This document shows positions 1-11,388 of a stretch of 64,000 nucleotides of DNA, piece after piece (positions within the stretch are counted from its first letter, which is position 1; each line of letters begins with the position of its first letter). Source of the stretch: Membranipora membranacea (lineage: Eukaryota; Bryozoa; Gymnolaemata; Cheilostomatida; Membraniporidae); NCBI GenBank assembly GCA_914767715.1, contig OU612065.1, forward strand, positions 16,678,001 through 16,742,000, read 5' to 3'. The position numbers and the translations under genes are program-made. Under the pieces are notes generated by a model. It searched no databases, had not been told where the DNA came from, and was given only the letters and a program-made list of their open reading frames with translations.

Positions 1-227
1 AGTTACACTTTGAATTGATACAACTGATGTCTGATATGGCTGGTAAGTTGTGCACTGCTGGACGGGTTATTGTCAAAAGTAGATGGCCCTTTTACAGAGA
101 GATACGGAGGATGGCTAAGTAAGGCAATAAAAAAACTTCTTAATTGGTGTTGATATTTTATCAATGAAAAATAACCCTGTGGGTAAACTGTTTGACAATG
201 TTCCGTCAATGCTCATTTCAGGCAGCT
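1..227. other. 5' flank of ERCC8, overlapping a dispersed repeat
   Basis: No coding sequence was recognised here. Positions about 45-122 match a dispersed repeat also present near 26080-26145 and 42703-42770, with the shared core GGATGGCCCTTTTACAGAGA in variant form. This stretch should include the ERCC8 promoter or 5' UTR, but no TATA box or clear initiator could be defended. Confidence 0.5.
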
Positions 228-3200
228 ATGATTCAAGCTCTGGCATTCCGAGAATATGGTTTGTGTGGTCCGAAAGAGCTTGAGATCGACCAAGCAACTC
301 AAAGAAGTTTTCAGCTGGAGACTTGTAAACTTAGAGGCTTTCAAAATTCTCATGGTGGAGGCATCAACTGTGTTGAACTCGAGAAAGTTGAGGGTAGATA
401 GTAAGTTTCAACTTTGGCACTTTGCATCCCATAACTTTGTTATAGAAACAATATAAAGCGCCTAAAATTAAATTTTCATTCAAACTTTCTGGCTAATTGC
501 TGGTTTTACTGTTCTTGTTGAGGTATTGTAGAGAGTGTCCAGTATAAGCTTTATCTGAAAGCAAAACAAAGAATGGGCCTATGAGATAATGTTGCAACAT
601 TCTCTATCTATTCACTGTCCAAAATCTAAAAACTCATACGAAATGAATACATTCATCTAGTAATGCTCTCAGTAACAAATTATTTATGTAATATATAAAA
701 CAGCCTGCTGACAGGAGGCGGAAAAGGAGCGGTGGTGATATACGATACATGGACAAGTTCAGGCACTCCTAAACACCAATATGAAGCTGTCTGCACGGTG
801 CCAGCAAAGCACAAACATAAATTCAGGTAGAGTTCAATTTTTCAATCATTTACCATTTAAAATTAAAATTTCGGTTTTTTTTTGTGCAAAAACATACAAG
901 TAACTCAAATGCTTTGGCTGTTTAAAACATTAAAATTTATGGTATGTGCCATTTTGACTTGGAAGAAGCTCTTTTTCAGCAGGTAAAATGGTTTTAAGAA
1001 GATCCAGGACCCAAATTCTGTTGACAAATTGTTTCAACCTGAATTCCTCTCATTTCTCACCTCAAGGGACTAACTGTATTATTGAATGAAAATGAATCAT
1101 ATGTTACTGTTATTTAAAGTGTCGAAACAGTACAGTGGTATCCTTGGGACAATGGTTTATTTACAACAAGCGGAGGTGACAAAGTGCTCAAGATATGGGA
1201 TGCTAACAGATTGGAGGTAGGGTATGATCAAAGCCTATTGCACCTAAGTACACTGAGGAGCTTTAATCAAATCTCTCCTGACACCATGTGATTCATCCCA
1301 TTTTGTTCATAGAGAAAACGATAACCATTATTGAATTAGGTTAGAAATTAATCCGTAAACAGTGATCTGAATTTTCACAGTGATCTGAATTTGCACAGTG
1401 TCTGAAGTACATTATGCTATTTCAAAGAGACTTGAGATCAATTTTATGTGGCGATAACAAACTCATAGTTTGCAGACTAGACATAATGACAAAGACCCAC
1501 TCTGATATCTCTTGGCCATCACACTTACCATTCTGCTATCAAAATTCCCTTAGCACCATCCATATGGCACCTGGATATGCTGTCAGCTTTTAATGTCGGC
1601 GAATTTTTTGTAGCCTGCCGAGTCCTATGAGTTTAGTGGTATGGTTTATAGTCATCACATGTCGCCATGTGCTACGGAGCATAATCTGATTGCTGTCGGG
1701 ACAAGTTCCTCTCAGGCTAAACTCATAGACATGAGGACAGGGTCTAGTATACATATACTAAAGGGACATAGCAAGTCGATATACTGTGTCAAGTGGTCGC
1801 CTTGTTTACCGTTCATTGTAACAACAGGAAGGTGAGTGTGTGAAATGAAAATAATTGGCCTCTTCTCTTCACATGTTTTCTGGAGAGAATCACTTATTAC
1901 ACAACTCATTACACAATTAATGGAATTCACTTCATAAAATGCTAATTTTATAAATCAGCCTTAGCATTTTGGCTTGTACAAATAGGTTGTTTGTACAGGC
2001 TGTCCGTTGGCATCAGTGCATTACGGTACGACATATTCTGTTTTTCCTCAGCTCTGATGGAAGAATATTTTTCTGGGACATCAGAATGGCAAGAGGGCAT
2101 ATGGTATCATTAGACCAACATAATGGCAATAAATCTGGTAAGTTATGATAGGTTTTGGCACAGTATATTATAGATTATTTTAAATGGAAACTTTGATAGA
2201 TGATAGGGTCATAGAATTGCACCATAAAACAACAGAGCTTCAAGCATTTCCAATGCTGATCTACATGCAGAAGCAAAACTGGAAAAGAAGTTTCTTCTTG
2301 TTGATAGGCCTAGTTATATATAGGTTATATCTGTCTTTTGCTTTGGCTTTGTTCTTTTAGATTTTGCTTGTCATATTTCCTTGATAACATTCCAATTTTG
2401 CTGACAGCAGTTCTTGCAATTAGCCAAGTACAACATTGCCATTGCTACCAGCTTGAAAACAGCCTCAAAATCCACTCTTAAACCCCATCCAGTCAATTTA
2501 ACAGAGTAACATCAGACTAGAACCAACATGTCACATGCTCTGTTTTCACATGAGCTTTATATTTTTACAGTTGGAGTTGCACATACCGGCCAGGTACTAT
2601 CTATGGAGTTCTCAGAAACTGGGTATGACTTGATCAGCTATGGTTCGGATGAGACGGTTAGACGCTGGGATACTTTCTCAGGTGTGTAATTTGTCTTCTT
2701 CATGGCCCATCAAATATCACAGAACAATGAAACTCACTCTTGGTTTAGGCTAAACGAGTCTGATGGTTGATTGATATCAAACAAGACCTAAATTGTCATG
2801 ATAACCATTGTTTGTAATGGAAGTTACTCTTATGACTATAATACTAGTTTCCCATCCTCAGGTTCCTATATGTACTGCAATAATTAACTTTCAGGACTTT
2901 TTCAGGTCGTAATATGCTGGTAAACTATGGGAAAGTCTTCAACGAGTTACAGAGATGCCTGAAGATTTGTATCACCAGTGCGACACATCAGCCACTGTTA
3001 TTCATTGCTGAAGGTAAATGTAGAAGTAGAAAGTGAAACTCATTGACATATTCTTTTCAAAAATATTTAATTGATAACTCATAACTGGTTCTGCTACCTC
3101 ACCAACCTACCTGCTATCTCAACTAACGCAGTTAGAATTATAGCTTTGGCAAACAGAATTGACGATTCGGGGCCAAAAACATTGTCAGCCAAAGAGAGCA

Positions 3201-3979
3201 TATCATGAGGAAATCTAAAAGATCTATCTGTACCATCCTGACTCAATATAAGCATTACATTGACTGATTTAGTATTTCTCTTATAGGAGAGATGATACGA
3301 GTGTTTGATGTGTCTAGCGGACAGTTGATCAATAATCTCAGTGGTCACTTCAGACAAATTAACTGTTGTTATTATAATCCCTTCAGTCAAGAGGTATGTT
3401 TACACAGGAATAATTTGTAATGCTTACAAAAGTACAAAACTACACTGCAAAGCATTCATTTCAGATCACTAGTGGAAAATTCATATAGTCAAACTTCATC
3501 TGTATTTGTTACCAACAACAAGCCATTTCTTTGAAATTAGTCTCGTTCCAACTGGTTGCACCAGGTCAACAACAATAACTTGGAGCAACCTCGATGCAGA
3601 ATATTCAATGTTACTGCAACTGTAAATAATGCTTGAACGTGATCTGCATTTATCGAGATAATTTTACTGTTGGAAAAGCTGATGAGCTCATACAAACAAA
3701 GAACCTATTATTTTATCTCAGCTTATGTAATTTTTACAGGTTTACAGTGGATCTAACGATAGAAATCTCCTGATATGGACCCCAGATCACAAAGTTGAAG
3801 ATGCTTACATGAATCATCTTGATAACACATTAGAACAAAAGAACAAGCCATCAACCCTCCCCCAGGGCACAGGTAGCCACACAAATGGAGATGTGACAGC
3901 AGAACCTATCCCTCCTACTCACACCATGTCCTCTGTGCTGGCTGACACGTGGAGTGACAGCGAGGATGAGGGAGGATGA
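228..3979 (+). CDS. ERCC8: DNA excision repair protein ERCC8 (CSA), WD40 repeat protein, nine exons
   Basis: ERCC8 is the substrate-recognition subunit of a CUL4-DDB1 ubiquitin ligase in the nucleus and acts in transcription-coupled nucleotide excision repair. Exons: 228-400, 704-826, 1120-1216, 1614-1831, 2052-2137, 2571-2681, 2906-3013, 3287-3393 and 3740-3979. All junctions are GT-AG and in phase, giving 420 aa against about 396 in human. Diagnostic stretches include [16 protein letters not shown] at the end of exon 1, [29 protein letters not shown] and LVNYGKV. WD-type ends are visible (KIWDA, FFWDI, RRWDT). The acidic C-terminus WSDSEDEGG matches the WSSSDEEG-type tail of the family. The ATG at 228 was chosen over the in-frame ATG at 198 because [12 protein letters not shown] then lines up without gaps with the family N-terminus. 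The extra length lies mainly between the last WD blade and the acidic tail. Identification is very secure; the start is somewhat less so. Confidence 0.95.
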
Positions 3980-4687
3980 AGAGAAAATTCTAATCAAGCT
4001 TGATAGTTGAAAAGTCCAACTCAGAGGCTGGAATGATGTTGTTTGACTAAAAATTGTCTGACAGACCCAAGCGAGGAGTGGCTTGTAAACTTCTTGGTTT
4101 CAGAACCAGCGCCTAACTAGAGTGTAACCTGAGAAGGTACAGGTAGGTACACCACTATTAGTGCTGAAGTAGTCTAGTCAGAAAACAATATATTGATGGA
4201 GATGATTCCAGCAAAGGGTTGTTATTATCTCATAAATGTATAAATGGTCTATGAATTTTTCATCTAGAAAAATTTGGAGGCCTTTCTTAAACATACAACT
4301 CACGTGAAGATAAAGGATCAAAGACGGTTCGATAGATTCATCAGCTACACCTACAGTATATACTCTTCCATGGTGATTCTTTGTCTTAGACACATTTAAC
4401 TATGGATTCAACAAACAAGTCCATACATGTTACACACAAGGCCTGTTTTGCCGTTTTATAACATCGTAGTTTGGTATACTATTTATTTTCCAGCGAAACT
4501 TTTATCCCATTTTCTTACTTTTGCTATTACAAATACTATTTTAATGGATTTAACTGTAGGTGTAAATCTCTTTTCTCAAAATTTTTGTTTTATTTGATAT
4601 ACTGCTATCCCTTGTAAAGTCAACAAAACTAAAACAACATAAACTCAACCCACCCATATGTTGATTGTCTTACCTCTCAGTCGTCAC
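3980..4687. other. ERCC8 3' flank, no gene seen
   Basis: AT-rich sequence between the ERCC8 stop codon and the first transposon. It should hold the ERCC8 3' UTR. Short open frames on the minus strand show no recognisable protein features. Confidence 0.5.
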
Positions 4688-4778
4688 CATAGACTTAATA
4701 TACTACCTAGACAGGCCAATAGCATTCAATACTGTCCCACTTAAATAGCCGACATGACGTAATTAGTTTGTGCTGTGA

Positions 4779-4824
4779 GCCATAGTCATAGAGTTATTAT
4801 ATATAATAACTCTATGGCCATAGT
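4779..4824. repeat. 30-bp perfect palindrome flanked by 8-bp direct repeats, nested in the transposon arm
   Basis: The palindrome at 4787-4816 is the 15-mer CATAGAGTTATTATA followed directly by its exact reverse complement. It is flanked by GCCATAGT at 4779-4786 and 4817-4824. The other transposon arms read GAGCCATAGTTTACTATA without this insert, which shows the empty site directly. The ends start CATAG, like the host transposon ends. Confidence 0.9.
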
Positions 4825-5337
4825 TTACTATATATCCATCAATGAAAAATGTGAAAAATCAAGAAAATTAGTGAGTGTATGTAAAAGACCTTTCCGCACG
4901 AGATGGTATTAATAATTTGTCTCCAGAACCAGAACTTTTTATGATAAGAGACAATCATTAGCCAATAAACATTGAAATAAATACAGCCATTTACCCTCAG
5001 CACTTCCATCACTACTATAAAAATGTAAAGAATACCTATAGCACAAGATCAGAAATATTTTGTTGGATGAGCCAGTTCTAAGCACCAGCACCACAACCAT
5101 CATCATTTTTTTCCTTAAAATTATTCCTAGTTGTGACTGAACACAACCAGTCTGCTCAAATTGGATTGCTAATTTCATTGTCGCTTCACAAGGAAGAATA
5201 GATCAGTGCTGTTAAATGAGTATGCAAACTACAGATAGGTGTTGTTCCTGAGAACGTATGATGAAGCTAGAGTATGTGACAATAACTTAACATTATTATA
5301 CTTCAGTACTGTAGTAAAAATCTAATGGCCTTTACCA

Positions 5338-5912
5338 TGGCCAAACTTAATTTTGCCGATGCCGGTAAGGTTCTTTGAGTTTATAAATGTGATATCGGCG
5401 TCAACATAAATGTCTTTTGCTTCCCCGACCTATACACAGAAACAGCAGCGTGAAAAAAAAAAGAAGTTATTACTGAGATGTCTAAAACTGTTTTAATAAA
5501 ATTACGTCCGATGAAGACCATCCTCTTTTTAGTCATGTTGTTTCCAACTGTGCAAAGGTATCCTCTCGCCTACATACCATCTATTGCCCACCAAAGTGCA
5601 GGACAGGAAAGCTTTTTTCCATACTACATGTCAGTTCACAACAGAATTTAAAACGTTCATTTTCATGTACCAATCCAATCTTATCGCCTGTTGATACAAT
5701 GATTGTTATAATAAACCAAACCAGAACACGTCATCATCTGAGAAAATGGAACTACATGTAAATATGAAACTCCAGAGGAAAAAGGATGGAAGCATGTGAC
5801 TCTAATAATTTCCAACTGGAAAATGAAATATATGTGGCCAAACTTATTTTTGCCGATGCCGGTAAGGTTCTTTGAGTTTTTGAGTTTATCAATGTGATGT
5901 CGGAGTCAACAG
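5338..5912 (+). repeat. Direct repeat pair in the centre of the foldback element
   Basis: A segment starting TGGCCAAACTTA and containing TTGCCGATGCCGGTAAGG occurs at about 5338-5405 and again at about 5834-5912 in the same orientation. The second copy carries a small duplication of GAGTTTTT. No coding function is apparent; it is probably an internal duplication of the element. Confidence 0.7.
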
Positions 5913-7965
5913 TGTATGTCAATTCGAGTGATATTTGAAAAGTGCAATTCCTGTAATGATCATTAAATATTATTCTTATCGTTCCATTCACATTATTCTT
6001 ATTCAATAGTTAATAATTCCCATAAAAACTATTTGCAGTACTGAAGTATAATAATTTTAAGTAATTGTCAATATACCAGCTTCATCATACGTACTCAGGA
6101 ACAACAGCTATCTGTAGTTTGCATACTCATTTAACAGCACTGATCTATTCTTCCTTGTGAAGCGACAATAAAATTAGCAATCCAATATGAGCAGACTGGT
6201 TGTGTTCAGTCACAACTAGGAATATTTTTGAAAAAAAATACGATGATGGTGGTGGTGGTGGTGGTGATAAGATCTGGCTCATACAACAAAATATTATGAT
6301 ATTGTGTTATAGGTATTCTTTACATTTTTATAGTAGTGATGGAAGTGCTGAGGGTAAATGGCTGTATTTATTTCAGTGTTTATTGGCCAATGATTGTATT
6401 TTATCATAAAAAGTTCTGGTTCTGGTGACAAATTATTAATACCATCTCAAGCGGAAAGGTCTTTTACATACACTCACCAATTCTCTTTGTGTTTGAATAA
6501 TAAGGGGCTGGACAGGGGCTGATATCATGCCCAGCGTCCCTTGATTTTTCACATTATTTCATTGAATGGTATATTGTAAACTATGGCTCACAGCACAAAC
6601 TAATTACGTCATGTCGTCCTATTTAAGTGGGACATATTATGATCAGTGAAGCATAAGCATTGTCCTGTCTAGGTCACCTTTGGGAAGTTACATAACCCCT
6701 TCCTATCATAAGTGGTAAAAAAATTCCCCGAGTCAGTCAATGCTGGGAGTTTAGAATCAAACTATTTCACTTCGGTTCTTTGTAAGGACATCACATAATA
6801 CATCCATCTGATTTGTACTATGGAACGTTGCTGGAATTGAAACTATAAATATGCCTTGGACCTTCCTTTCTATTAGCCTATTCTACATTTTTTCGACCAA
6901 TTTGTGCAGCAGTGGAAAACTGTAAGAAAAAGAGCTCATTACCTAGAATCTAGCCTATTTTTAGCAGGAGAAGCTTACACTGTGTTGTGAGTGTGATAGA
7001 GACTGAGTCACTTTATCAGAAATAGCTTCGAAATCAACAAATCCAAGAAGTGTAATATTGCATATTGGTATTATATTACTCTTACGGAGCACCAATATAT
7101 CATTATGCCGTTATAAATAGCTTTTGATGGGTGATTTTGGCAATAAAATTGGCTGGATTTATCTAGCTCAGTTGATGATAGGCTGTTCTGTTTGCCAAAA
7201 CCATAGACTTAATATACTACCTAGACAGGACAATGCTTATGCTTCACTGATCAAAATGTGTCCCACTTAAATAGCACGACATGACGTAATTAGTTTGTGC
7301 TGTGAGCCATAGTTTACTATATACCATTCAATGAAATAATGTGAAAAATCGAGGGACGCCGGACATGATATCGGCCCTTGTCCGGCCCCTAATTATTTAA
7401 ACACAGAGAAAATTTGTGAGTTTATGTAAAAGACCTTTCCGCACGAGATGGTATAAAAAATTGACTCCTTAGGCGAATCCAAAGCGAGAACAGACCTGAT
7501 AAGTTACAATCATTAGCCAATAAATATTGAAACAAACACAGCCATATACCCTTAACATATATATATTAAGTCTATGGTCATCTCTCATCGATGAAATAAT
7601 ATAGTAAATCAAGGCACGCAGAGTATAATACCAGCCAAATTATATTGGATCTGTTTTAATTTATGAGATACAAATTATCAAAACAAATACAGCCCTGTAC
7701 TGAAACAGAAGATGAAAGATACTATGTAAACAAAGTGGTTACTGGTTTTAATATTCATACTTTGAATTTTCAAAGTATGAATATTCATACTTGAGATTAT
7801 TTATTTATATAACGTGAACCTGCGGCCTGCTGTCTCATCTTCACAAGTAAGCCCAGCTGCAATTTTACTATCATCAGTTGCGAGATACAAGGCAAACATG
7901 GAAGTTTTGGATATAATACCCACGCCGCTCAGTTTATAGCAAAACTATTTTTAAATGAGCCTACA

Positions 7966-8092
7966 GCCTGCTACCTCGTCTTCACAAGGTGATAATCTGG
8001 CTGCCTCATCTTCACAAGATGGTAAGATGATAATCTTGCTGCCTCATCTTCACAAGATGAAAATCCTGCTGCTACCACTTCACAAGATGATA
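7966..8092 (+). repeat. Short tandem repeat of about 30 bp, possibly coding Ser/Gln-rich repeats
   Basis: Four imperfect units share the core CTGCCTCATCTTCACAAGAT. Read in the frame that leads to the THAP exon they encode DNLAASSSQD-type repeats, ending DDK at a GTAAGA splice donor after 8094. An insertion of about 8-11 nt between units two and three shifts the frame, so the upstream part is probably broken. A similar motif precedes another possible donor near 7845. Confidence 0.6.
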
Positions 8093-8622
8093 AGGTAAGA
8101 AACAGCCCAGTGGTGGCTCTCATGTATGCATTGTCATATTTCGGTCTTTATTGGATTGAATTTTTTGACATAATTTCTGCTTGTCCCATCCATCTAAGAG
8201 GACAGGCTTCCTTATTTATTTTTAAATAGAAATCAATTAAATATTGTCACATAATAATACCCACATCCTTCTATACATGCACTTAAATTTAAGGCTATAT
8301 ATAAGACATAGTAAATAATAATCGATGGGTGTGATAAAATTTGAATGTTAGAGAAAAAAGGTGGAACGATAGTGATGGGGCGGGGGGGGGGGGGCTGGAG
8401 GGACACTATTTGAGATGACAATTCTGATTTACTCCCGAAATATCTAACTCAGAACTGGCACAGCAGTCAAAAAGTGTGAGTAGACTTAATCGGTGATCTC
8501 GCAAATCTTTCTTTGCCATGCTGACACTGCTATGAAATTGATTTTACAATTTCTGTTTATTATATCAAAAGCTGTAGTTTAATGATAATTATTGTATATG
8601 TTATCATTTGTGATGCTTTTAG

Positions 8623-9027
8623 AAAAAGTCATCTAGGAACTGGTGTGCAGCATACGGCTGTGGAAATAACCCTGCAGGAAATCCTAATTTAAGCTTCCAC
8701 GCCTTCCCCAGAAATAACGAGGAGAGACTAAAGGTATGGGTTTCGGCCGTTAAACGCAAGAACTGGACTCCATCCAAATATGATGTTCTTTGTAGCGAAC
8801 ATTTGAAACAAGATACATTTAGAAGGCCTCCTGGTGTGGGTGGGAGAGCTTTGCTAAAAAAGGATGCTATCCCAACAATTTTCCGATCCTTCCCACACTA
8901 TCCACAGTGTCTAATAGTGAAGAGATATACGCTGGTCAGAATACACCATGAAACAACCAAACTCGCAGCAAACACTGACAATAAGCGCTCCAAACTGAGC
9001 AGGCTTATTGTGTTCAGTCATATCTAA
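8623..9027 (+). pseudogene. THAP-domain exon of a P-type transposase remnant
   Basis: After an AG acceptor at 8621-8622 the frame reads KKSSRNWCAAYGCG and continues through a complete THAP zinc finger. It has a C-x4-C pair (CAAYGC), the conserved Trp in KVWVSAV, and CSEHF with the second Cys and His. It closes with AIPTIF, matching the AVPTIF box that ends THAP domains. THAP domains bind the transposon's subterminal DNA in P elements. The frame then runs through noncoding element sequence to a stop at 9025-9027. No leucine zipper, GTP-binding or catalytic region follows, so this is a DNA-binding domain cut off from its transposase. A small host gene encoding only a THAP protein is possible but less likely given its position inside the element. 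Confidence 0.8.
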
Positions 9028-9560
9028 TTTTCAGCGATCGCTCATGATAGTGATAGTGTCTCATTCGGAAATTTTGCAGCAATCACCGATAGTGGTAGTT
9101 TTCTAGTCTTTGACCCATCCGCAAAATTCAGTATAATCCCACAGTATATATATATTTTTTGCTAAGTAGTGTAAGAAGTGGTTAGCTTACATTGCTCTAC
9201 TAATTTGATTAAGTTTAATGTATACTGCAACCAGTCATATCTAACTTTGCAATGCTCGCTGATAGTGGTAATGTTTTTAATTTTTGTCGTGCCCACAACA
9301 ATTAGTATAACTCAACAGTATATATTCATATTTTTTACAAAGTAGTGATAAGAAGTGGCTAGCTTCATGGCTGTATTTGTGTCGATAAGCTTTAGCTTAT
9401 GCTGTAATCAGTCACATCAGGGAGAATGGTCCCTGGTCACATCGAATATGGCAGCAATCGCTGATAGTGGTAGCCGTTAGCCTTGGTTGTGCCCTCAGAA
9501 ATTATAGTACAATCCCGCAGTAACAGCCCTCTTTTTTGTCATGTAGTGATATAAGTGGTT
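9014..9560 (+). repeat. Three diverged tandem copies of a ~190-bp unit inside the transposon
   Basis: Units start near 9014, 9228 and 9405. Each begins with CAGTCATATCTAA-like sequence and then carries a GCTGATAGTGGTA-like motif, a CCCACAGTATA-like motif and GTAGTGATAAGAAGTGG. A fourth relative follows near 9820-9950 and merges into the right arm. Subterminal repeats of this kind often bind transposase in DNA transposons; that role is inferred here. Confidence 0.65.
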
Positions 9561-10540
9561 AAGTACAGGGCTGTATTTGTTTTGATAATTTTTATCTCAT
9601 AAATTAAAACGGATCTAATATAATTTGGCTGGTATTATACCCTGCGTGTCTTGATTTACTATATTATTTCATTGATGAGAGATTACCAAAGACTTCATCA
9701 TACATACATATCTGGAGTTGGCATACTCAATTTACAGCACAGATCTATTCTTCCTCATGAAGCGACAATAAAATTTGCAGTAAAATCTTTTAACAAGGAA
9801 TCCAAGCTGAGCAGGTTGTGCTCAGTCATGACTAGGAATATTTATGCAAAAATCTATGATGATGGTGGTGGTGCTTCGATCTGGCTCATCCAACAAAGTA
9901 TTTGTGATACTGTGTTGTGGGTATTCTGTGCATTTGAATAGTAGTGGTAGAAGTGTTAAGGGTAGATGGCTGTATTTGTTTCAATATTTATTGGCTAATG
10001 ATTGTAACTTATCAGGTCTGTTCTCGCTTTGGATTCGCCTAAGGAGTCAATTTTTTATACCATCTCGTGCGGAAAGGTCTTTTACATAAACTCACAAATT
10101 TTCTCTGTGTTTAAATAATTAGGGGCCGGACAAGGGCCGATATCATGCCCGGCGTCCCTCAATTTTTCACATTATTTCATTGAATGGTATATAGTAAACT
10201 ATGGCTCCAAGCACAAACTAATTACGTCATGTCGTGCTATTTAAGTGGGACAGTATTGAATGCTATTGGCCTGTCTAGGTAGTATATTAAGTCTATGGCC
10301 AAAACTGACCAATTGCTAATGGGTATTTCAAAAACTCAAAATAGTGGGATTTGTAAAAGCAAAACCTCTAATTGAAAGGATGTAAGTGTAAGGATACACT
10401 TGAGGTTTTATCCTTGTGAGTGGAATGAGACATCCTCATATTATGCATCTGATTTCCTTCACTCTTAAAACATTCTGCGTCAATCACATTTTTGTCTGAT
10501 CAAATCGGAGGACACCTAAGTAAAAGCCTTTGTAACATGA

Positions 10541-10550
10541 TATAAAAGGC
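10541..10550 (+). promoter_or_regulatory. TATA box of the small secreted Cys-rich gene
   Basis: TATAAAAGGC lies 97 bp upstream of the ATG at 10638, at a spacing suited to a start site near 10570 and a short 5' leader. It is a close match to the eukaryotic TATA consensus. Confidence 0.6.
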
Positions 10551-10637
10551 GGATAAATTTGATGTTGAGGCACAGTGTATTCTGCATGCTGGGTTAGGTT
10601 CACTACTTAGTCGAACACAGATTCTGAGAGACGAAGC

Positions 10638-11388
10638 ATGGCTCAGTTTTCTACACCATTTGTTGCTGCAGTTTTGTGTGCGGCATTGATGTCAATGAGT
10701 ACGTACAAAGCAGCTTTGAGATTTTGACAGTTACTCCACTGGTAACTGCATATGTTGCTTGTCATATCTTTAAAAATAGATTACTGAATAATGAATTTCC
10801 CTTTCAAAAATTGTACTCTTGTCAATTTATTGGACTACCTGATGGATGAAGCTATGTCATAACATTAAAATTGATCCAGATGGATGGATTTATGTTTTAC
10901 TGTAATCAACGCATTTTACAGACGTAACAGCAAGAAGCCCCCCACCGCCACCTGGTTTAGTATGTAACAACATAGTGCCACCATGTAGCTTTGTTAGCTG
11001 TGCTAACTCCCATGAAGTACCCTTCGAGACTACAGGACCAGATGGATGCCCTTCATGCATATGCTGTGAGTATGACAGCGTTTAGATCTAGCTATACAAA
11101 TTTATAAATCATTCACATTCACGTATCCACTTCGCATACATTCAAATTACTATAATATTCTGACTTGTAAGCTTTTACTGATTTGCGAGCCTGTATTTGA
11201 TAAGCAAACCTTTTCAGCAGCTGGTACAAGATTGCCTTTTTGAATAGAAAAATTTGAATTTTAATGTTTTATATTCAGGTTTGGAAAATCCATGTATGCT
11301 GGTGAGATGTCCTCATGATCGCCCAATCCCGACTATTGTTCCTTCATCAGGACCGGGACAGTGCTCCACTTGTGAATGCCGTGCTTAA
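10638..11388 (+). CDS. Small secreted cysteine-rich protein, antistasin/VWC-like pattern, three exons
   Basis: Exons 10638-10698, 10922-11065 and 11279-11388 join in phase into a 104-aa protein. The first 20 or so residues (MAQFSTPFVAAVLCAALMSM) form a signal peptide. A Pro-rich linker (RSPPPPPG) follows, then about 80 residues with 13 cysteines in two similar modules. Module one has CNN...PPCSFVSC and GPDGCPSCICC; module two has NPCMLVRCP and GPGQCSTCECR. The repeated GP(D/G)xC(P/S)xCxC spacing resembles antistasin-type or VWC-type disulfide domains, but the match is too weak to name a family. It is probably extracellular. Its own TATA box and the transposon directly upstream suggest a stand-alone, possibly inducible gene. 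Splice sites are clean; the function is unknown. Confidence 0.75.

Larger units (their letters stand above)
4688..6674. mobile_element. Non-autonomous P-superfamily-like foldback transposon with long terminal inverted repeats
   Basis: The left end begins CATAGACTTAATATACTACC. The arm from 4688 to about 5318 is repeated in inverted orientation at about 6040-6674, giving arms near 630 bp around a centre near 720 bp. The right arm stops at CCTGTCTAGGT and lacks the last 18 or so terminal bases, so this copy looks end-truncated. The arms match those of the element at 7202-10297. There is no coding capacity: the short open frames at 4939-5178 and 6200-6409 are the same arm sequence read from either side. 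The centre carries a direct repeat (about 5338-5405 and 5834-5912). A 30-bp palindrome with its own target duplication sits in the left arm at 4787-4816. Confidence 0.85.
7194..10305. mobile_element. P-superfamily (THAP) DNA transposon, defective, with perfect 8-bp target duplication
   Basis: The element spans 7202-10297 and is flanked by GCCAAAAC at 7194-7201 and 10298-10305. It begins CATAGACTTAATATACTACC and ends with the reverse complement. Terminal inverted arms run about 7202-7557 and 9954-10297. A second, inner pair of inverted segments (7565-7700 and 9563-9698) suggests nested or recombined copies. CA/TG termini, the 8-bp duplication and an internal THAP zinc-finger exon together fit the P superfamily. 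No transposase catalytic core was found: the interior after the THAP exon is noncoding sequence with repeats of about 190 bp. It ends about 240 bp upstream of the TATA box of the Cys-rich gene. Confidence 0.88.

Noticed and set aside
1362-1400. Tandem 19-bp duplication (CAGTGATCTGAATTT...) in an ERCC8 intron
   Set aside because: Two copies only; ordinary small tandem duplication.
3094-3390. 98-aa open frame antisense to ERCC8
   Set aside because: Shadow of an ERCC8 exon on the opposite strand.
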